Notes: generated by a model from the letters alone, not told the origin. Shown: positions 41,987-51,429, numbered from the stretch's first letter. The stretch is 64,000 nucleotides of DNA from Streptomyces flavofungini (GCF_030388665.1 NZ_CP128846.1:4476501-4540500); one strand, 5' to 3'. A program made the numbers and translations.

Positions 41987-43428
41987 GGGCGTGCCCCGAG
42001 CAGCGCCCACGCCACGCACGCCGCGCCCGCCAGGATCCCGAAGCCGACGAGCAGCGCGCCGGTGTAACCGTGCACCGAGGCCGCCGTCGGGGTCGCGTCA
42101 CGGTGCTCGGCCAGATAGGCGCCCGTCGCGCTGGACGCGATCGTGTTGAGCAGGGCCGTGCCGAGTGCGGCTCCCAACTGCTGCGCGGCGTTGTACGCGG
42201 CCGACGCGGCGCCGATGTCGTGGCCCCGCATCCCGGCGGTCGCCAGGCTCGCCGTCGGCGGCAGGACGCAGCCGAGGCCGAGGCCGGTGAGGGTCAGCGC
42301 CGGGACCAGGTACAGCCAGAAGACGTGCCCGCTGTCCGCAGTGAGGCGGGTGAGCCAGAACATCCCCGCGGCCGCCGCGAGCAGGCCCGGGACGACCAGG
42401 GCCACCGGCCGCGCCCTGCCGTGCAGCTTGCCCGCGACGAACGTCGCCCCGACCAGGGCCGCGAGCGCGTTGACGATCAGCGTCAGGCCCGCCTCCACCG
42501 GCGAGTAGCCGAGCACCGTCTGCGTGTAGTAGCTCATGAAGAGGTAGCAGCCGAACATCGCGACGAACAGCAGCGTGACCGCGAGGAACGCGCCCGCCCG
42601 CGCCCGGTGCGCCAGGATCCGCGGCGGCAACAACGGCCGCGGCGCCCGCAGTTCCACGGCGACGAACGTCCCGAGGAGCACCGCGCCGACACCGAGCAGC
42701 GCCAGCACCCGCCCCGAGCCCCACCCGTGCGGCTCCGCCTCGCTGAACGCGTACACCACTGCCCCGAAGCCCCCGGCGCTCAGCAGCGCGCCCGGCACGT
42801 CGAGGCGGCCGCCGCCCGCCGGACGGTCCCTCGGCACGAACACCGCCCCGGCCACGGCGAGCAGCGCCAACGGCACGTTCACATACAGGCACCACCGCCA
42901 ACTCGCGTACTCCGTGAGCAGTCCGCCCGCCACCAGGCCCACCGCCGAGCCCGCCGCGCCGACGGCCGCGAAGACGCCGAACGCCCGGCCCCGGGCACGC
43001 GGCTCCGTGAACGTGATCGTCAGGAGGGAGAGGCCGGCGGGCGCGAGCAGCGCCGCGAACACGCCTTGCAGCGCGCGGGCCCCGAACAGCATCCCCGGAT
43101 CCGCCGCCGCCCCGCCCAGCGCCGACGCGGCGGCGAATCCGGCCAGGCCGACGACGAACGTACGGCGGTGTCCGAGCGCCCCACTGATCCGGCCACCGAT
43201 GAGGAGCAGGCCGCCGAAGGCGAGGGCGTAGGCCGTGACGGCCCACTGGCGGCTCGCGTCCGACATGTCGAGGGCGCTCTGCGCGGACGGCAGCGCGATG
43301 TTCACGATCGTCCCGTCCAGGACGACCAGGAGCTGCGCGGCGCTCACCGCGAGCAGCGTCCACCGGTGTGTGCTTCGTTCGGAGTCGGAGGGGGGACCGT
43401 GCACCTGTTCCGTGTCTGCGGCAGTCAT
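41929..43428 (-). CDS. DHA2-family MFS transporter
   Basis: A 499-aa multidrug exporter. The first helix is LLAVSAAQLLVVLDGTIVNIALPSA with the DHA2-typical LDxTIVNxALP signature, then GGRISGALGHRRTF (loop 2-3) and VGLVAGGLLTEYASWRWCLYVNVP (motif C region). About 14 helices can be counted. Its last 20 residues are read antisense to the HATPase gene's 3' end. No dedicated regulator is adjacent. Confidence 0.92.
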   Translation of the reverse strand: MTAADTEQVHGPPSDSERSTHRWTLLAVSAAQLLVVLDGTIVNIALPSAQSALDMSDASRQWAVTAYALAFGGLLLIGGRISGALGHRRTFVVGLAGFAAASALGGAAADPGMLFGARALQGVFAALLAPAGLSLLTITFTEPRARGRAFGVFAAVGAAGSAVGLVAGGLLTEYASWRWCLYVNVPLALLAVAGAVFVPRDRPAGGGRLDVPGALLSAGGFGAVVYAFSEAEPHGWGSGRVLALLGVGAVLLGTFVAVELRAPRPLLPPRILAHRARAGAFLAVTLLFVAMFGCYLFMSYYTQTVLGYSPVEAGLTLIVNALAALVGATFVAGKLHGRARPVALVVPGLLAAAAGMFWLTRLTADSGHVFWLYLVPALTLTGLGLGCVLPPTASLATAGMRGHDIGAASAAYNAAQQLGAALGTALLNTIASSATGAYLAEHRDATPTAASVHGYTGALLVGFGILAGAACVAWALLGARPHAASASSHQTNLPSPPGR

Positions 43429-43716
43429 GGATTCAAGTGTTTCGTTGAAGGACTTCCGGAGACTTCGGACGGCCGGGAGCGGGGAAGGGCGGCCTCGTGG
43501 CGGCCGGGGAGCCGGGAAAGTCTCAAGCCGGGGTGCGGGCGAGGGGCGGAACGGGGCGGCTGCGGGGGGGGCGCGGGGCAGCCGTGGGGCGGAGCCCCGG
43601 GCCCTGGACGGGCGGTGCCCACGCGCTGGCTGGATATATACGCTCCAAGTGAGCTGTTGATCACTTCGTGACCGGTCTCACTTCGCCTTCACTCCGGCGC
43701 ACGTAGGCTTCACAGT

Positions 43717-43929
43717 ATGGCCACGAATCCCGCTTCCGAGAGTCGGCGAGCCTCGCGCACCGCCGACGAGGTGAACGAGGAGATCCGTGCGCTGTGGCTG
43801 CGCTGCGGCGGGCGGTTGAGCACCGAGCAGCGGCGCGAGTACCAACGCCTGGTGACGGAGTGGGCGACGGCGGAGGCGGAGAGTCACACCTCCGCGAGGC
43901 GCCACGGCTCACCGACCCGAGCGGCCTGA
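43717..43929 (+). CDS. Small hypothetical protein (70 aa)
   Basis: A 70-aa acidic/basic helical protein (ADEVNEEIRALWLRCGGRLS, then EQRREYQRLVTEWATAEAE). No transmembrane segment. ATG 43717 has AGG nearby but no strong ribosome-binding site. GC bias at third positions and length suggest a real gene, similar to small hypothetical proteins often found near aspS in Streptomyces. The 288-base gap upstream to the MFS start holds no gene. Confidence 0.55.
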   Translation: MATNPASESRRASRTADEVNEEIRALWLRCGGRLSTEQRREYQRLVTEWATAEAESHTSARRHGSPTRAA

Positions 43930-43930
43930 C

Positions 43931-44010
43931 GGCTCGGGATCAGTCCGTCCCGCTCGGGATCAGTCCATCCCGCTCCGGATCAGTCCATCCCGCTCGGGAT
44001 CAGTCCGTCC
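43931..44010. repeat. Four tandem 20-bp repeats downstream of a small gene
   Basis: Four units start at 43931, 43951, 43971 and 43991, each close to CGCTCGGGATCAGTCCRTCC, with one or two substitutions. The array begins one base after the stop of the 70-aa gene. There are no spacers, so it is not a CRISPR array. The remaining bases to 44115 contain no gene. Confidence 0.85.
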
Positions 44011-44115
44011 GCTCGGGCGCGGGACTGGCAGATGTCGTGGCCGATGAGGGAGAAGTCGTTGCCGGTCGGCCCGGCCTCGTTGGTCGACGGGGGCGTGAAC
44101 TTCCCGGACAGCCAA

Positions 44116-44149
44116 GGGGCCCGCGACCGCGTCAGCGGTCCGGGCCCCT
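44116..44149 (-). terminator. Terminator hairpin after aspS
   Basis: GGGGCCCGCGACCG pairs with CGGTCCGGGCCCC with one bulged base and a six-base loop, about 20 bases past the aspS stop on the minus strand. Confidence 0.75.
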
Positions 44150-44167
44150 ACTGCCGTATGCCGGAGG

Positions 44168-45955
44168 CTACTTGGCGTCCTGCTCACCCTTGCCGGAGGC
44201 AACCGGCTTGCGCAGGGCGATGTTCAGCTCCTTGAGGCGGGACTCCTCCAGCTCGGTGGGGGCGCCCATCATCAGGTCCTGGGCGTTGCCGTTGAGCGGG
44301 AAGGCGATCGTCTCGCGGATGTTCGGCTCGTCGGCGAGCAGCATCACGATGCGGTCGACGCCGGGGGCGATGCCGCCGTGCGGCGGGGCGCCGAGGCGGA
44401 AGGCGCGCAGCATGCCCGCGAACTCCTGCTCGACGGTCTCCGCCTCGTAGCCCGCGATCTCGAAGGCCTTCAGCATGACCTCGGGCTCGTGGTTGCGGAT
44501 GGCGCCGGAGGACAGCTCGATGCCGTTGCAGACGATGTCGTACTGCCAGGCCAGGATGTCGAGCGGGTCCTTCTCCTCCAGGTCCTTCATGCCGCCCTGG
44601 GGCATGGAGAAGGGGTTGTGGGAGAAGTCGATGCGACCCGTCTCCTCGTCCTTCTCGTACATCGGGAAGTCGACGATCCAGCAGAACCGGAAGACGTTCT
44701 CCTCGAAGTGCCCGGCCCGCTTGGCGGCCTCGACGCGCACCGCGCTCATGATCTTGGAGACCTCGTCGAACTCGCCCGCGCCGAAGAAGACGGCGTGGCC
44801 GGGCGCCAGGGAGAGGCGCTTGGTGAGCTCCTCGACGTCGCCCTCGGTGAGGAACTTCGCGATCGGTCCTGTCAGCGAGCCGTCCTCGGCGACGCGCACC
44901 CAGGCCAGGCCCTTCGCGCCGTGCTCGACCGCGTACTCACCGAGGCCGTCGAAGAACTTGCGGGACTGCCCGGCGGTGTCCGGCACCGGCAGGGCGCGCA
45001 CGTGCTTGCCCGCGAACGCCTTGAACTCGGAGTCGGCGAACACGTCCGTGATGTCGACGAGTTCGAGCTTGGCGCGCAGGTCCGGCTTGTCGTTGCCGTA
45101 CTTCAGCATCGACTCGCGGAACGGGATGCGCGGGAAGGGCGACGTCACCTCGCGGCCGTTGCCGAACTCCGTGAAGAGCTCCGTCATCAGCTTCTCGATG
45201 GGCTGGAAGACGTCCTCCTGCTCGACGAAGGACATCTCCACGTCGAGCTGGTAGAACTCGCCCGGCGAGCGGTCCGCGCGGGCGTCCTCGTCGCGGAAGC
45301 AGGGCGCGATCTGGAAGTACCGGTCGAAGCCGGAGATCATCAGGAGCTGCTTGAACTGCTGCGGGGCCTGCGGCAGGGCGTAGAACTTGCCCGGGTTCAG
45401 GCGGGAGGGGACGACGAAGTCACGGGCGCCCTCGGGGGAGGTCGCGGTGAGGATCGGCGTCGCCATCTCGTTGAAGCCGAGGGCCACCATCTTCGAGCGG
45501 ATCGAGGCGATCACGGCGGAGCGCAGCATGATGTTGCGGTGCATGCGCTCGCGGCGCAGGTCCAGGAAGCGGTACTCCAGGCGCCGCTCCTCGTTGACCC
45601 CGTCCTCCGCGTTGATCGTGAAGGGCAGCGGGGCGGCCGCGCCGAGCACCTCGACCTCGGCGGCCTCGATCTCGATCTCGCCGGTGGGCAGCTCCGGGTT
45701 CACGTTCTCGGCGCCGCGCGAGACGACCTTGCCGTCGACGCGGACGACCGTCTCCTTGGAGAGCTTGTCCAGCGTCTCGGCGGCGGCGGTGCCGGGGCGG
45801 GCGACCAGCTGCGTGATTCCGTAGTGATCGCGGAGGTCGATGAAGAGGATGCCGCCCAGGTCGCGCCGATTGTGCAGCCATCCGCTCAGCCGGACGTCGG
45901 TGCCGACGTCAGAGGCGCGGAGCTCACCGCACGTGTGCGACCTGTACCGATGCAT
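44168..45955 (-). CDS. aspS: Aspartyl-tRNA synthetase
   Basis: A 595-aa class IIb synthetase. The N-terminal OB-fold ([20 protein letters not shown]) binds the anticodon. The catalytic core has motif 2 around [24 protein letters not shown], the bacterial GAD insertion domain in the middle, HPFSMP-like SHNPFSMPQ, and motif 3 [14 protein letters not shown]. Length is typical of bacterial AspRS. ATG 45955 is the first in-frame start. Confidence 0.96.
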   Translation of the reverse strand: MHRYRSHTCGELRASDVGTDVRLSGWLHNRRDLGGILFIDLRDHYGITQLVARPGTAAAETLDKLSKETVVRVDGKVVSRGAENVNPELPTGEIEIEAAEVEVLGAAAPLPFTINAEDGVNEERRLEYRFLDLRRERMHRNIMLRSAVIASIRSKMVALGFNEMATPILTATSPEGARDFVVPSRLNPGKFYALPQAPQQFKQLLMISGFDRYFQIAPCFRDEDARADRSPGEFYQLDVEMSFVEQEDVFQPIEKLMTELFTEFGNGREVTSPFPRIPFRESMLKYGNDKPDLRAKLELVDITDVFADSEFKAFAGKHVRALPVPDTAGQSRKFFDGLGEYAVEHGAKGLAWVRVAEDGSLTGPIAKFLTEGDVEELTKRLSLAPGHAVFFGAGEFDEVSKIMSAVRVEAAKRAGHFEENVFRFCWIVDFPMYEKDEETGRIDFSHNPFSMPQGGMKDLEEKDPLDILAWQYDIVCNGIELSSGAIRNHEPEVMLKAFEIAGYEAETVEQEFAGMLRAFRLGAPPHGGIAPGVDRIVMLLADEPNIRETIAFPLNGNAQDLMMGAPTELEESRLKELNIALRKPVASGKGEQDAK

Positions 45956-46156
45956 CGTCGTTCATCCAGTCTTTCGGAATCGGGGAGTGCCCGGCCGGGG
46001 GCCTGCCCCGGCGGGTATGAAGAAGGTGCTGGCAGTCAAGGCTACCGTCCGGTGGAAGATCACTTCCCCTCGTATTCGGGCGCCCCCCGGTGCCCCGTCC
46101 GGGCGGCGGGACCGCACCACCTCCGGGCCGGTGGGCACAAGGTGGCGGGCGGCGCT

Positions 46157-46174
46157 CAACTGTTCCTACAGTTG
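46157..46174. promoter_or_regulatory. Palindrome immediately before a phosphatase start codon
   Basis: CAACTGT-TCCT-ACAGTTG is a perfect 18-base palindrome ending four bases before the ATG at 46179. No Shine-Dalgarno sequence is present, so the site may be an operator overlapping a leaderless start, or an RNA hairpin sequestering the start codon. Confidence 0.5.
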
Positions 46175-46178
46175 TTCA

Positions 46179-48623
46179 ATGCGCACCGATGAGCCCCGCG
46201 AGCAGGTGGGGGACCCCTCCCTGCCTCCCCACGGGGACTTGCTCCCGCCCGTGAGCACCGTCCTCGCGGTCATCGCCACCGGCCTGTGGCGCTGGGACAA
46301 CGCCACCGGGACCGTCACCCTCGACGCCGAGGCGGCCCGCCTGCTCGGGCTCCCGCCGCACGCCCAGACCACCACCGAGGCGGGCGTGCGCTCCCGCTTC
46401 CACCCCGTCGACTGGAACGAGATCCACGGCATCGTGCAGCTCGCCGTCGCCGAGGGCACCCTCGCCGAGGCCCGGCTGCGGATCATGGACGAGCAGGGCC
46501 GCCGCGTCCTGCGCACGGTGCGCAGCCGCACGAAGCCGATCGTGCACGAGGGCGGCAGCACCTACGAGCTGCTCGGCACCCTCCAGGAGGTCTCCGAGCC
46601 GTCCCCCGGCTCGGCCGCCCGCTCGCCCGTCACCGGGGACTGGCGCCGCTCGCGCGAGGCGTTCCTGCTCGACGCGGGCCGCGCGCTCGCGGAGGCACGG
46701 TCCACCAAGGAGGTCCTGCGGGTCGCCGCGGGCCTGTCCATGCCTGGCTTCTCGCCGGACGGGCTCGCCGTCTTCGGCGCCAAGGCCGACCGCCTCACCC
46801 TCATCGGCCACCACGGCCACCACGGCTACGGCCACGACGACCCGCTCGCCTCGATGCCGCTGGACACCGACTACCCGGCCGCGGAGGTCCTGCGCACCGG
46901 CCGCGCCGTCTATCTGTCGTCCCCGGCGGACTACCGCCGCCGCTACCCGACCGCCTGGCCGCTGGCCTCGCGCTTCGAGCGGCAGTCCTGGGCGTTCCTG
47001 CCGCTGGTCGTGGCGGGCCGCACGATAGGCGCGTGGATGGCGGCGTTCACCCACCCCGTGTCGTTCACGCCGGACGAGCGCTCCGTCCTGACGACGGTCG
47101 CGCGCATGCTGGCGCAGGCCCTGTCGCGGGCCGGGGTCGCGGAGTCCGAGCGGGAGCTGACCGAGGGCCTGCAGCGCTCCATGCTGCCGATGCTCGGCCC
47201 GGAGATCCCCGGCATGAGCGTCGCCGCGCGCTACGTACCGACGGGCGGGGGCCTTCAGGTCGGCGGCGACTGGTACGACGTGATCCCGCTGCCCAGCGGC
47301 CGCATCGCCTTCGTCATCGGCGACGTCCAGGGCCACGACGTGCGGGCCGCGGGTCTGATGGGGCAGCTGCGCATCGCCCTGCGCGCGTACGCCTCCGAGG
47401 GGCACCGCCCGGACGCGGTGCTGTCCCGCGCGACCCGCTTCCTGTCCGGCATCACGGACGGCATCGCCTACGGCTCGACGGACACCCGCGACGACCACGG
47501 GGGCGCGGCGGCCGACCCGCGCTTCGCGACGTGCCTGTACGTGGAGGCGGATCCGGCGACCGGGGTCCTGGAGATCGCCCGCGCGGGCCACCCCGAGCCC
47601 GTCATACGCATGAGTGACGGAACGGTTCTCCAGCGCCCCATCGCGGGCGGCCTCCCCCTCGGCATCGACCCGGACGCCGACTACCCGACGACCCGGCTCG
47701 TCCTCGACACCGGCGAGACCATGCTGATCTGCACGGACGGCCTCATCGAGACCGGCGGCCACGACCTGGAGACGGGCTGGCGGCGGATCCGCGAGATTCT
47801 GGAGCGGTACGAAGACGGCGCGGGCGGCGCGGGCGGCACGGCCGGCTCGTCCGGCGACGACGGCAGGGCCGACACGACCGGCGTCGACGGTACGGCTGAG
47901 GGAGCCGGGGCAGCCGACGCGAAGGGGGCGGACGCCGCAGGCGCGGGCGCCGCCGGGCCCGAGGGGCACGAGGGCTTCGGCGCCTACGAGGCCCCGCCGA
48001 CCGGGGACGACAGCCTCGAAGCACTCGCCGACACCCTCGTCCAGGCCGTGCACGGACCGTCCTCGCACCACACCACGGGGCCGCTCGCCGACCGCCGCGA
48101 GGACGACATCGCCGTACTGCTGCTGCGCCGCACCGGCCGCACCGAGCAGCGCGCCCACACCCGCCGCACGATGCTGACCATCGCCCAGGCCGAGCCGGAG
48201 CGCGTCGCGGGGGCGCGCCAGCACCTGCGGGACCTGCTGCACGACTGGTCGGACGCCGAGCAGGTCGACTCGGCGGTCCTGCTGGTCTCCGAGATGATCA
48301 CCAACGTCCTCGTGCACACCGACGGCGACGCGCTCCTGGTCGCCGAGGTCACCGGCGAGGCGGACTCGCGCAGGCTCCGGGTCGAGGTCGCCGACGGCAG
48401 CGACGACCTGCCCCACAAGCGGCACCCCGGTGAACTCGCCTCGTCCGGGCGGGGACTCGTCCTCATGGAGCTGCTCGCCGACCGGTGGGGGGTGGATCCG
48501 CGGGGCGAGGGCAAGAGCATCTGGTTCGAGCTCTACGAGGGCTCGGGGGACTCGCCGGGCGGTGCCCCGGAAGCCGGGGCGGGCGGGGACGTCGGCGGCG
48601 CCGACCCGGACGCCGCGCTGTAG
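46179..48623 (+). CDS. PAS-GAF-SpoIIE phosphatase-HATPase multidomain regulator
   Basis: An 814-aa protein. A PAS-like domain (residues ~15-125, GLWRWDNATGTVTLDAEAAR) is followed by a GAF domain (~165-310), then a PP2C-type SpoIIE domain (~325-560) opening with LTEGLQRSMLP, with VGGDWYDVIPL (metal Asp near 361) and VIGDVQGHD. An Ala/Gly/Asp-rich insertion (~545-620) lies inside it before DIAVLLLRR. A C-terminal HATPase_c domain (~665-790) has VSEMITNVLVHT and SSGRGLVLMELLADRWG. Such proteins act as both phosphatase and kinase on anti-sigma pathways. The stop lies inside the convergent AI-2E-like gene (91-base overlap). Confidence 0.9.
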   Translation: MRTDEPREQVGDPSLPPHGDLLPPVSTVLAVIATGLWRWDNATGTVTLDAEAARLLGLPPHAQTTTEAGVRSRFHPVDWNEIHGIVQLAVAEGTLAEARLRIMDEQGRRVLRTVRSRTKPIVHEGGSTYELLGTLQEVSEPSPGSAARSPVTGDWRRSREAFLLDAGRALAEARSTKEVLRVAAGLSMPGFSPDGLAVFGAKADRLTLIGHHGHHGYGHDDPLASMPLDTDYPAAEVLRTGRAVYLSSPADYRRRYPTAWPLASRFERQSWAFLPLVVAGRTIGAWMAAFTHPVSFTPDERSVLTTVARMLAQALSRAGVAESERELTEGLQRSMLPMLGPEIPGMSVAARYVPTGGGLQVGGDWYDVIPLPSGRIAFVIGDVQGHDVRAAGLMGQLRIALRAYASEGHRPDAVLSRATRFLSGITDGIAYGSTDTRDDHGGAAADPRFATCLYVEADPATGVLEIARAGHPEPVIRMSDGTVLQRPIAGGLPLGIDPDADYPTTRLVLDTGETMLICTDGLIETGGHDLETGWRRIREILERYEDGAGGAGGTAGSSGDDGRADTTGVDGTAEGAGAADAKGADAAGAGAAGPEGHEGFGAYEAPPTGDDSLEALADTLVQAVHGPSSHHTTGPLADRREDDIAVLLLRRTGRTEQRAHTRRTMLTIAQAEPERVAGARQHLRDLLHDWSDAEQVDSAVLLVSEMITNVLVHTDGDALLVAEVTGEADSRRLRVEVADGSDDLPHKRHPGELASSGRGLVLMELLADRWGVDPRGEGKSIWFELYEGSGDSPGGAPEAGAGGDVGGADPDAAL

Positions 48624-49642
48624 CGGACGCGCAGCTCGGAGAGGACGCCGAAGGCGGCGGCCGTCAGCGGTACGGCGAGCAGCATCCCGATGATCCCGGC
48701 GACGGACGCCCCCGCGGTGATCGCCAGCATCACCACCGCCGGATGCATCTGCACGGTCCGGCTCTGGATCATCGGCTGCAGCACGTGCCCTTCGAGGACC
48801 TGCACGGCCAGGACGACGCCGAGCGCCCACAGCGCGATGACGGGGCCGCGGTCGGCGAGGGCGACGAGGACGGCGATGGCGCCCGAGAGGAACGCCCCCA
48901 GGTACGGGATGTAGGCGCCGACGAACACGAGCGCGCCGAGCCCCGCGGCGCCGGGCACCCGCAGGATCAGCAGGCCGACGGTGATGCACACGGCGTCGAT
49001 GAGCGCGATGAACGTCGTACCGCGCATGAAGCCCTCGACGGCCGTGAAGGCGCGCCGCGCCATGGCCTCGACGGTGTCGGCACAGGACGCGGGCACCAGG
49101 GAGCGCAGCGCGCCCGCGGTCTTGTGCGAGTCGCGCAGGAAGAAGAAGACGAGCAGCAGCGCGAGCACGGCGGTCGCGATCATCTCGCCGACCACGCTGA
49201 TCCCGCTCACCACCCCGGAGGCGGCGGTGCCGCCGAACTTCCCCAGCAGGTCCTTGGAGTTGGACGCGAGGTCGTCGAGCGAGGTGCCCGCCGCCCCGAA
49301 GTGCTTCGACAGGTCGGACGCGGCTTCCTTGAGGGACGAGATGATCTGGTCCCCGGTGTCGATGAGGGCCGCGACGACGATGTACGTGGCCCCGCCGACG
49401 ACCGCGAGCACGGCGGCGCAGGTCAGGCCCGCCGCCAGCGAACGGTTCACCCGCATCCTCACCAGCCGCCGGTACAACGGCCCGAGCAGCGCCGTCCCGA
49501 GGAGCGCGAGCAGCACGGGCGTGACGGCCGTCTTGAACACCGTGCACAGCCACACACCGACCCCGGCCACACCGGCGACGAGCAGCAGGACCGCGCACCA
49601 GGCGGCCACGCGCCGCACGGCTTCGGGCAGAAGGGTATGCAC
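48533..49642 (-). CDS. AI-2E-family transporter-like membrane protein
   Basis: A 369-aa membrane protein with about eight helices. Family hallmarks: a helical ~100-residue segment after the first helices (QIISSLKEAASDLSKHFGAAG), then AVLALLLVFFFLRDSHK, FTAVEGFMRGTTFIALIDAVCITVGLLILRVPGAAGLGALVFVGAYIPYLGAFLSG, and VLEGHVLQPMIQSRTVQMHPAVVMLAITAG near the end. The family includes Na+/H+ antiporters as well as the named autoinducer exporter, so the substrate is open. GTG 49642 follows GGTGGAG. The last 91 bases overlap the phosphatase gene. Confidence 0.88.
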   Translation of the reverse strand: MHTLLPEAVRRVAAWCAVLLLVAGVAGVGVWLCTVFKTAVTPVLLALLGTALLGPLYRRLVRMRVNRSLAAGLTCAAVLAVVGGATYIVVAALIDTGDQIISSLKEAASDLSKHFGAAGTSLDDLASNSKDLLGKFGGTAASGVVSGISVVGEMIATAVLALLLVFFFLRDSHKTAGALRSLVPASCADTVEAMARRAFTAVEGFMRGTTFIALIDAVCITVGLLILRVPGAAGLGALVFVGAYIPYLGAFLSGAIAVLVALADRGPVIALWALGVVLAVQVLEGHVLQPMIQSRTVQMHPAVVMLAITAGASVAGIIGMLLAVPLTAAAFGVLSELRVRYSAASGSAPPTSPPAPASGAPPGESPEPS

Positions 49643-49765
49643 GGCTCCACCCGAACACGGCCGTACGGCCCACGCAGCGGGGCGTAGGCCGTACGGACGG
49701 TGCCGGTCCGCGTGCCGCGGAGCCGCGTCACACCTCGCGGCGCCGGGGCACGTCCCGGCCACCGG

Positions 49766-49825
49766 GGTCACGTCCCGTGGAGCCGGGTCACATGCCGTGG
49801 AGCCGGGTCACATGCCGTGCACGGC
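49766..49825. repeat. Tandem 20-bp repeats spanning the pirin stop codon
   Basis: Units of period 20 start at 49766, 49786 and 49806, near GGTCACATGCCGTGGAGCCG, with degenerate copies back to about 49725. The pirin TGA (49808-49810) falls in the copy nearest the gene, and the other copies lie downstream of it on the minus strand. Confidence 0.8.
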
Positions 49826-50764
49826 GGGGACCGTCCCCAGCAGGCCCTTCTGGAAGTCCTCGAAGGCCTGCTGCAGCTCCGCGCGGGTGTTCATCACGAA
49901 CGGCCCGTAGTGCGCCATGGGCTCCCGGATGGGCTGCCCGCCGAGCAGCACGACCTCCAGGTCGGGCGTGTGGGAGTCCTGCTTCTCGTCCGCCCGGAGG
50001 GTCAGCGAGCCACCGGCCCCGAAGACGGCGGTCTGCCCCAGCTGGACGGGCCGCCGCTCGGTGCCGACGGTGCCGCGCCCGGCGAGGACGTAGGCGAGCC
50101 CGTTGAAGTCCTCCCGCCAGGGCAGCGTGACCTCGGCACCGGGCCGCACGGTCGCGTGCACCATGGTGATCGGGGTGTGCGTGATGCCCGGGCCCTCGTG
50201 CCCGTCCAGCTCACCCGCGATGACCCGCAGCAGCGCGCCGCCGTCCCCGGTGGTCAGGAGCTGGACCTGGCCGCCGCGGATGTCCTGGTAGCGGGGGTCC
50301 ATCATCTTGTCCTTGGCGGGCAGGTTCACCCACAGCTGGAGGCCGTGGAAGAGCCCGCCGGACATGACGAGGGATTCCGGCGGGGCCTCGATGTGCAGGA
50401 GGCCGGACCCGGCGGTCATCCACTGGGTGTCGCCGTTGCGGATGGTGCCGCCGCCACCGTTGGAGTCCTGGTGCACGAAGGTGCCGTCGATCAGGTACGT
50501 CACGGTCTCGAAGCCGCGGTGCGGGTGCCAGGGCGTGCCCTTGGGCTCCCCGGCCGCGTACTCCACCTCGCCCATCTGGTCCATCATGATGAACGGGTCG
50601 AGGTACTTGTAGTTGATCCCGGCGAAGGCGCGCCGCACCGGGAACCCTTCGCCCTCGAAGCCGCTCGGCGCGGTCGTCACGGCGAGCACGGGGCGCGCCA
50701 CGGCGTCGGCCGGCGCGGTCACCTTGGGCAGGGTCAGCGGGTTGTCGACGGTCACTGCAGGCAT
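49808..50764 (-). CDS. Pirin family protein
   Basis: A 318-aa bicupin. The N-terminal cupin has the pirin signature with metal ligands HPHRGFETVTYLIDG and later QWMTAGSGLLHIE; the C-terminal cupin (VRPGAEVTLPWREDFNGLAYVLAGRG) follows. Bacterial pirins include quercetinase-like dioxygenases. It starts at ATG 50764 with a full AAGGAGGT ribosome-binding site seven bases upstream, so strong expression is likely. Confidence 0.93.
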   Translation of the reverse strand: MPAVTVDNPLTLPKVTAPADAVARPVLAVTTAPSGFEGEGFPVRRAFAGINYKYLDPFIMMDQMGEVEYAAGEPKGTPWHPHRGFETVTYLIDGTFVHQDSNGGGGTIRNGDTQWMTAGSGLLHIEAPPESLVMSGGLFHGLQLWVNLPAKDKMMDPRYQDIRGGQVQLLTTGDGGALLRVIAGELDGHEGPGITHTPITMVHATVRPGAEVTLPWREDFNGLAYVLAGRGTVGTERRPVQLGQTAVFGAGGSLTLRADEKQDSHTPDLEVVLLGGQPIREPMAHYGPFVMNTRAELQQAFEDFQKGLLGTVPAVHGM

Positions 50765-50826
50765 GGGTGGGACCTCCTTGTACGCTCAGTTTAGTTGAAC
50801 GTAGAACTTTCTGCCACCTGGAACAC

Positions 50827-50860
50827 GGAACGCCCGGAGGGCATTCCCTCCGGGCGTTCC
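50827..50860 (-). terminator. Terminator hairpin after the SseB-like gene
   Basis: GGAACGCCCGGAGGG pairs perfectly with CCCTCCGGGCGTTCC around a four-base loop: 15 pairs. It lies 90 bases beyond the SseB-like stop on the minus strand. Confidence 0.85.
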
Positions 50861-50921
50861 GGTGATCACTGGGGGCGGGGGCCTTGGCCGAAACCGTCAG
50901 CCGGGCCGAACCCCCGCGGCG

Positions 50922-50956
50922 CGGTCCGTCATCCGCGCGAAACGGTCCGTCATCCG
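50922..50956. repeat. 21-base-period repeat spanning the SseB-like stop codon
   Basis: CGGTCCGTCATCCG occurs at 50922-50935 and 50943-50956. The second copy contains the stop codon (TGA, 50950-50952) of the minus-strand gene and the first lies just downstream. Confidence 0.65.
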
Positions 50957-51429
50957 TACATGCGGCGCATGGCGAAGTCGACCATCTGCTCGACGGCCTT
51001 CGCGTCGAACACCATGCGGTGCTCGCCCTCCATGTCGAGGACGAAGCCGTAGCCGGTCGGCAGCAGGTCGATGACCTCCGCGCCGGTGATCACGAAGTAC
51101 TTGGAGTCCTTGCCGGCGTACCGGCGCAGCTCCTTGAGCGTCGTGAACATCGGGATGACCGGCTGCTGGGTGTTGTGCAGCGCGAGGAAGCCGGGGTTGT
51201 CGCCGCGCGGGCAGTACACCTTCGAGGTCGCGAAGACCTGCTGGAAGTCCTCGGCGGACATCGAGCCCGTGGTGAACGCGCGCACCGCGTCCGCGAGGGA
51301 CGGCGGCGAGGGCTCCGGGTACAGCGGGGGCTGCTGGCCGTAACCACCGGGCGTCTGCGCTTGCGGCGGCGGCTGTTGCGGCGGGACGTACCCCTGCCCG
51401 ACACCCGCGTGCTGGTCGTAGCCGTACAT
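50950..51429 (-). CDS. SseB N-terminal-domain protein
   Basis: A 159-aa protein. A Gln/Pro/Gly/Tyr-rich leader (~40 residues) precedes an SseB-like domain: LADAVRAFTTGSMSAEDFQQ, FLALHNTQQPVIPMFTTLKELRRYAG, and ITGAEVIDLLPTGYGFVLDMEGEHRMVFDAKAV. The SseB name comes from enteric type III secretion, but in actinobacteria these proteins are of unknown function. ATG 51429 is chosen over the longer frame because the leader starts naturally with MYGYDQ and the upstream part is low complexity. Confidence 0.8.
   Translation of the reverse strand: MYGYDQHAGVGQGYVPPQQPPPQAQTPGGYGQQPPLYPEPSPPSLADAVRAFTTGSMSAEDFQQVFATSKVYCPRGDNPGFLALHNTQQPVIPMFTTLKELRRYAGKDSKYFVITGAEVIDLLPTGYGFVLDMEGEHRMVFDAKAVEQMVDFAMRRMYG

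Noticed and set aside
43931..44010. Possible CRISPR array
   Set aside because: The units are directly adjacent with no unique spacers, and no cas genes are present.
49655..49700. CCGTACGG palindromes as specific operators
   Set aside because: The same octamer appears at several unrelated places in the window, so it is probably a common genomic word.
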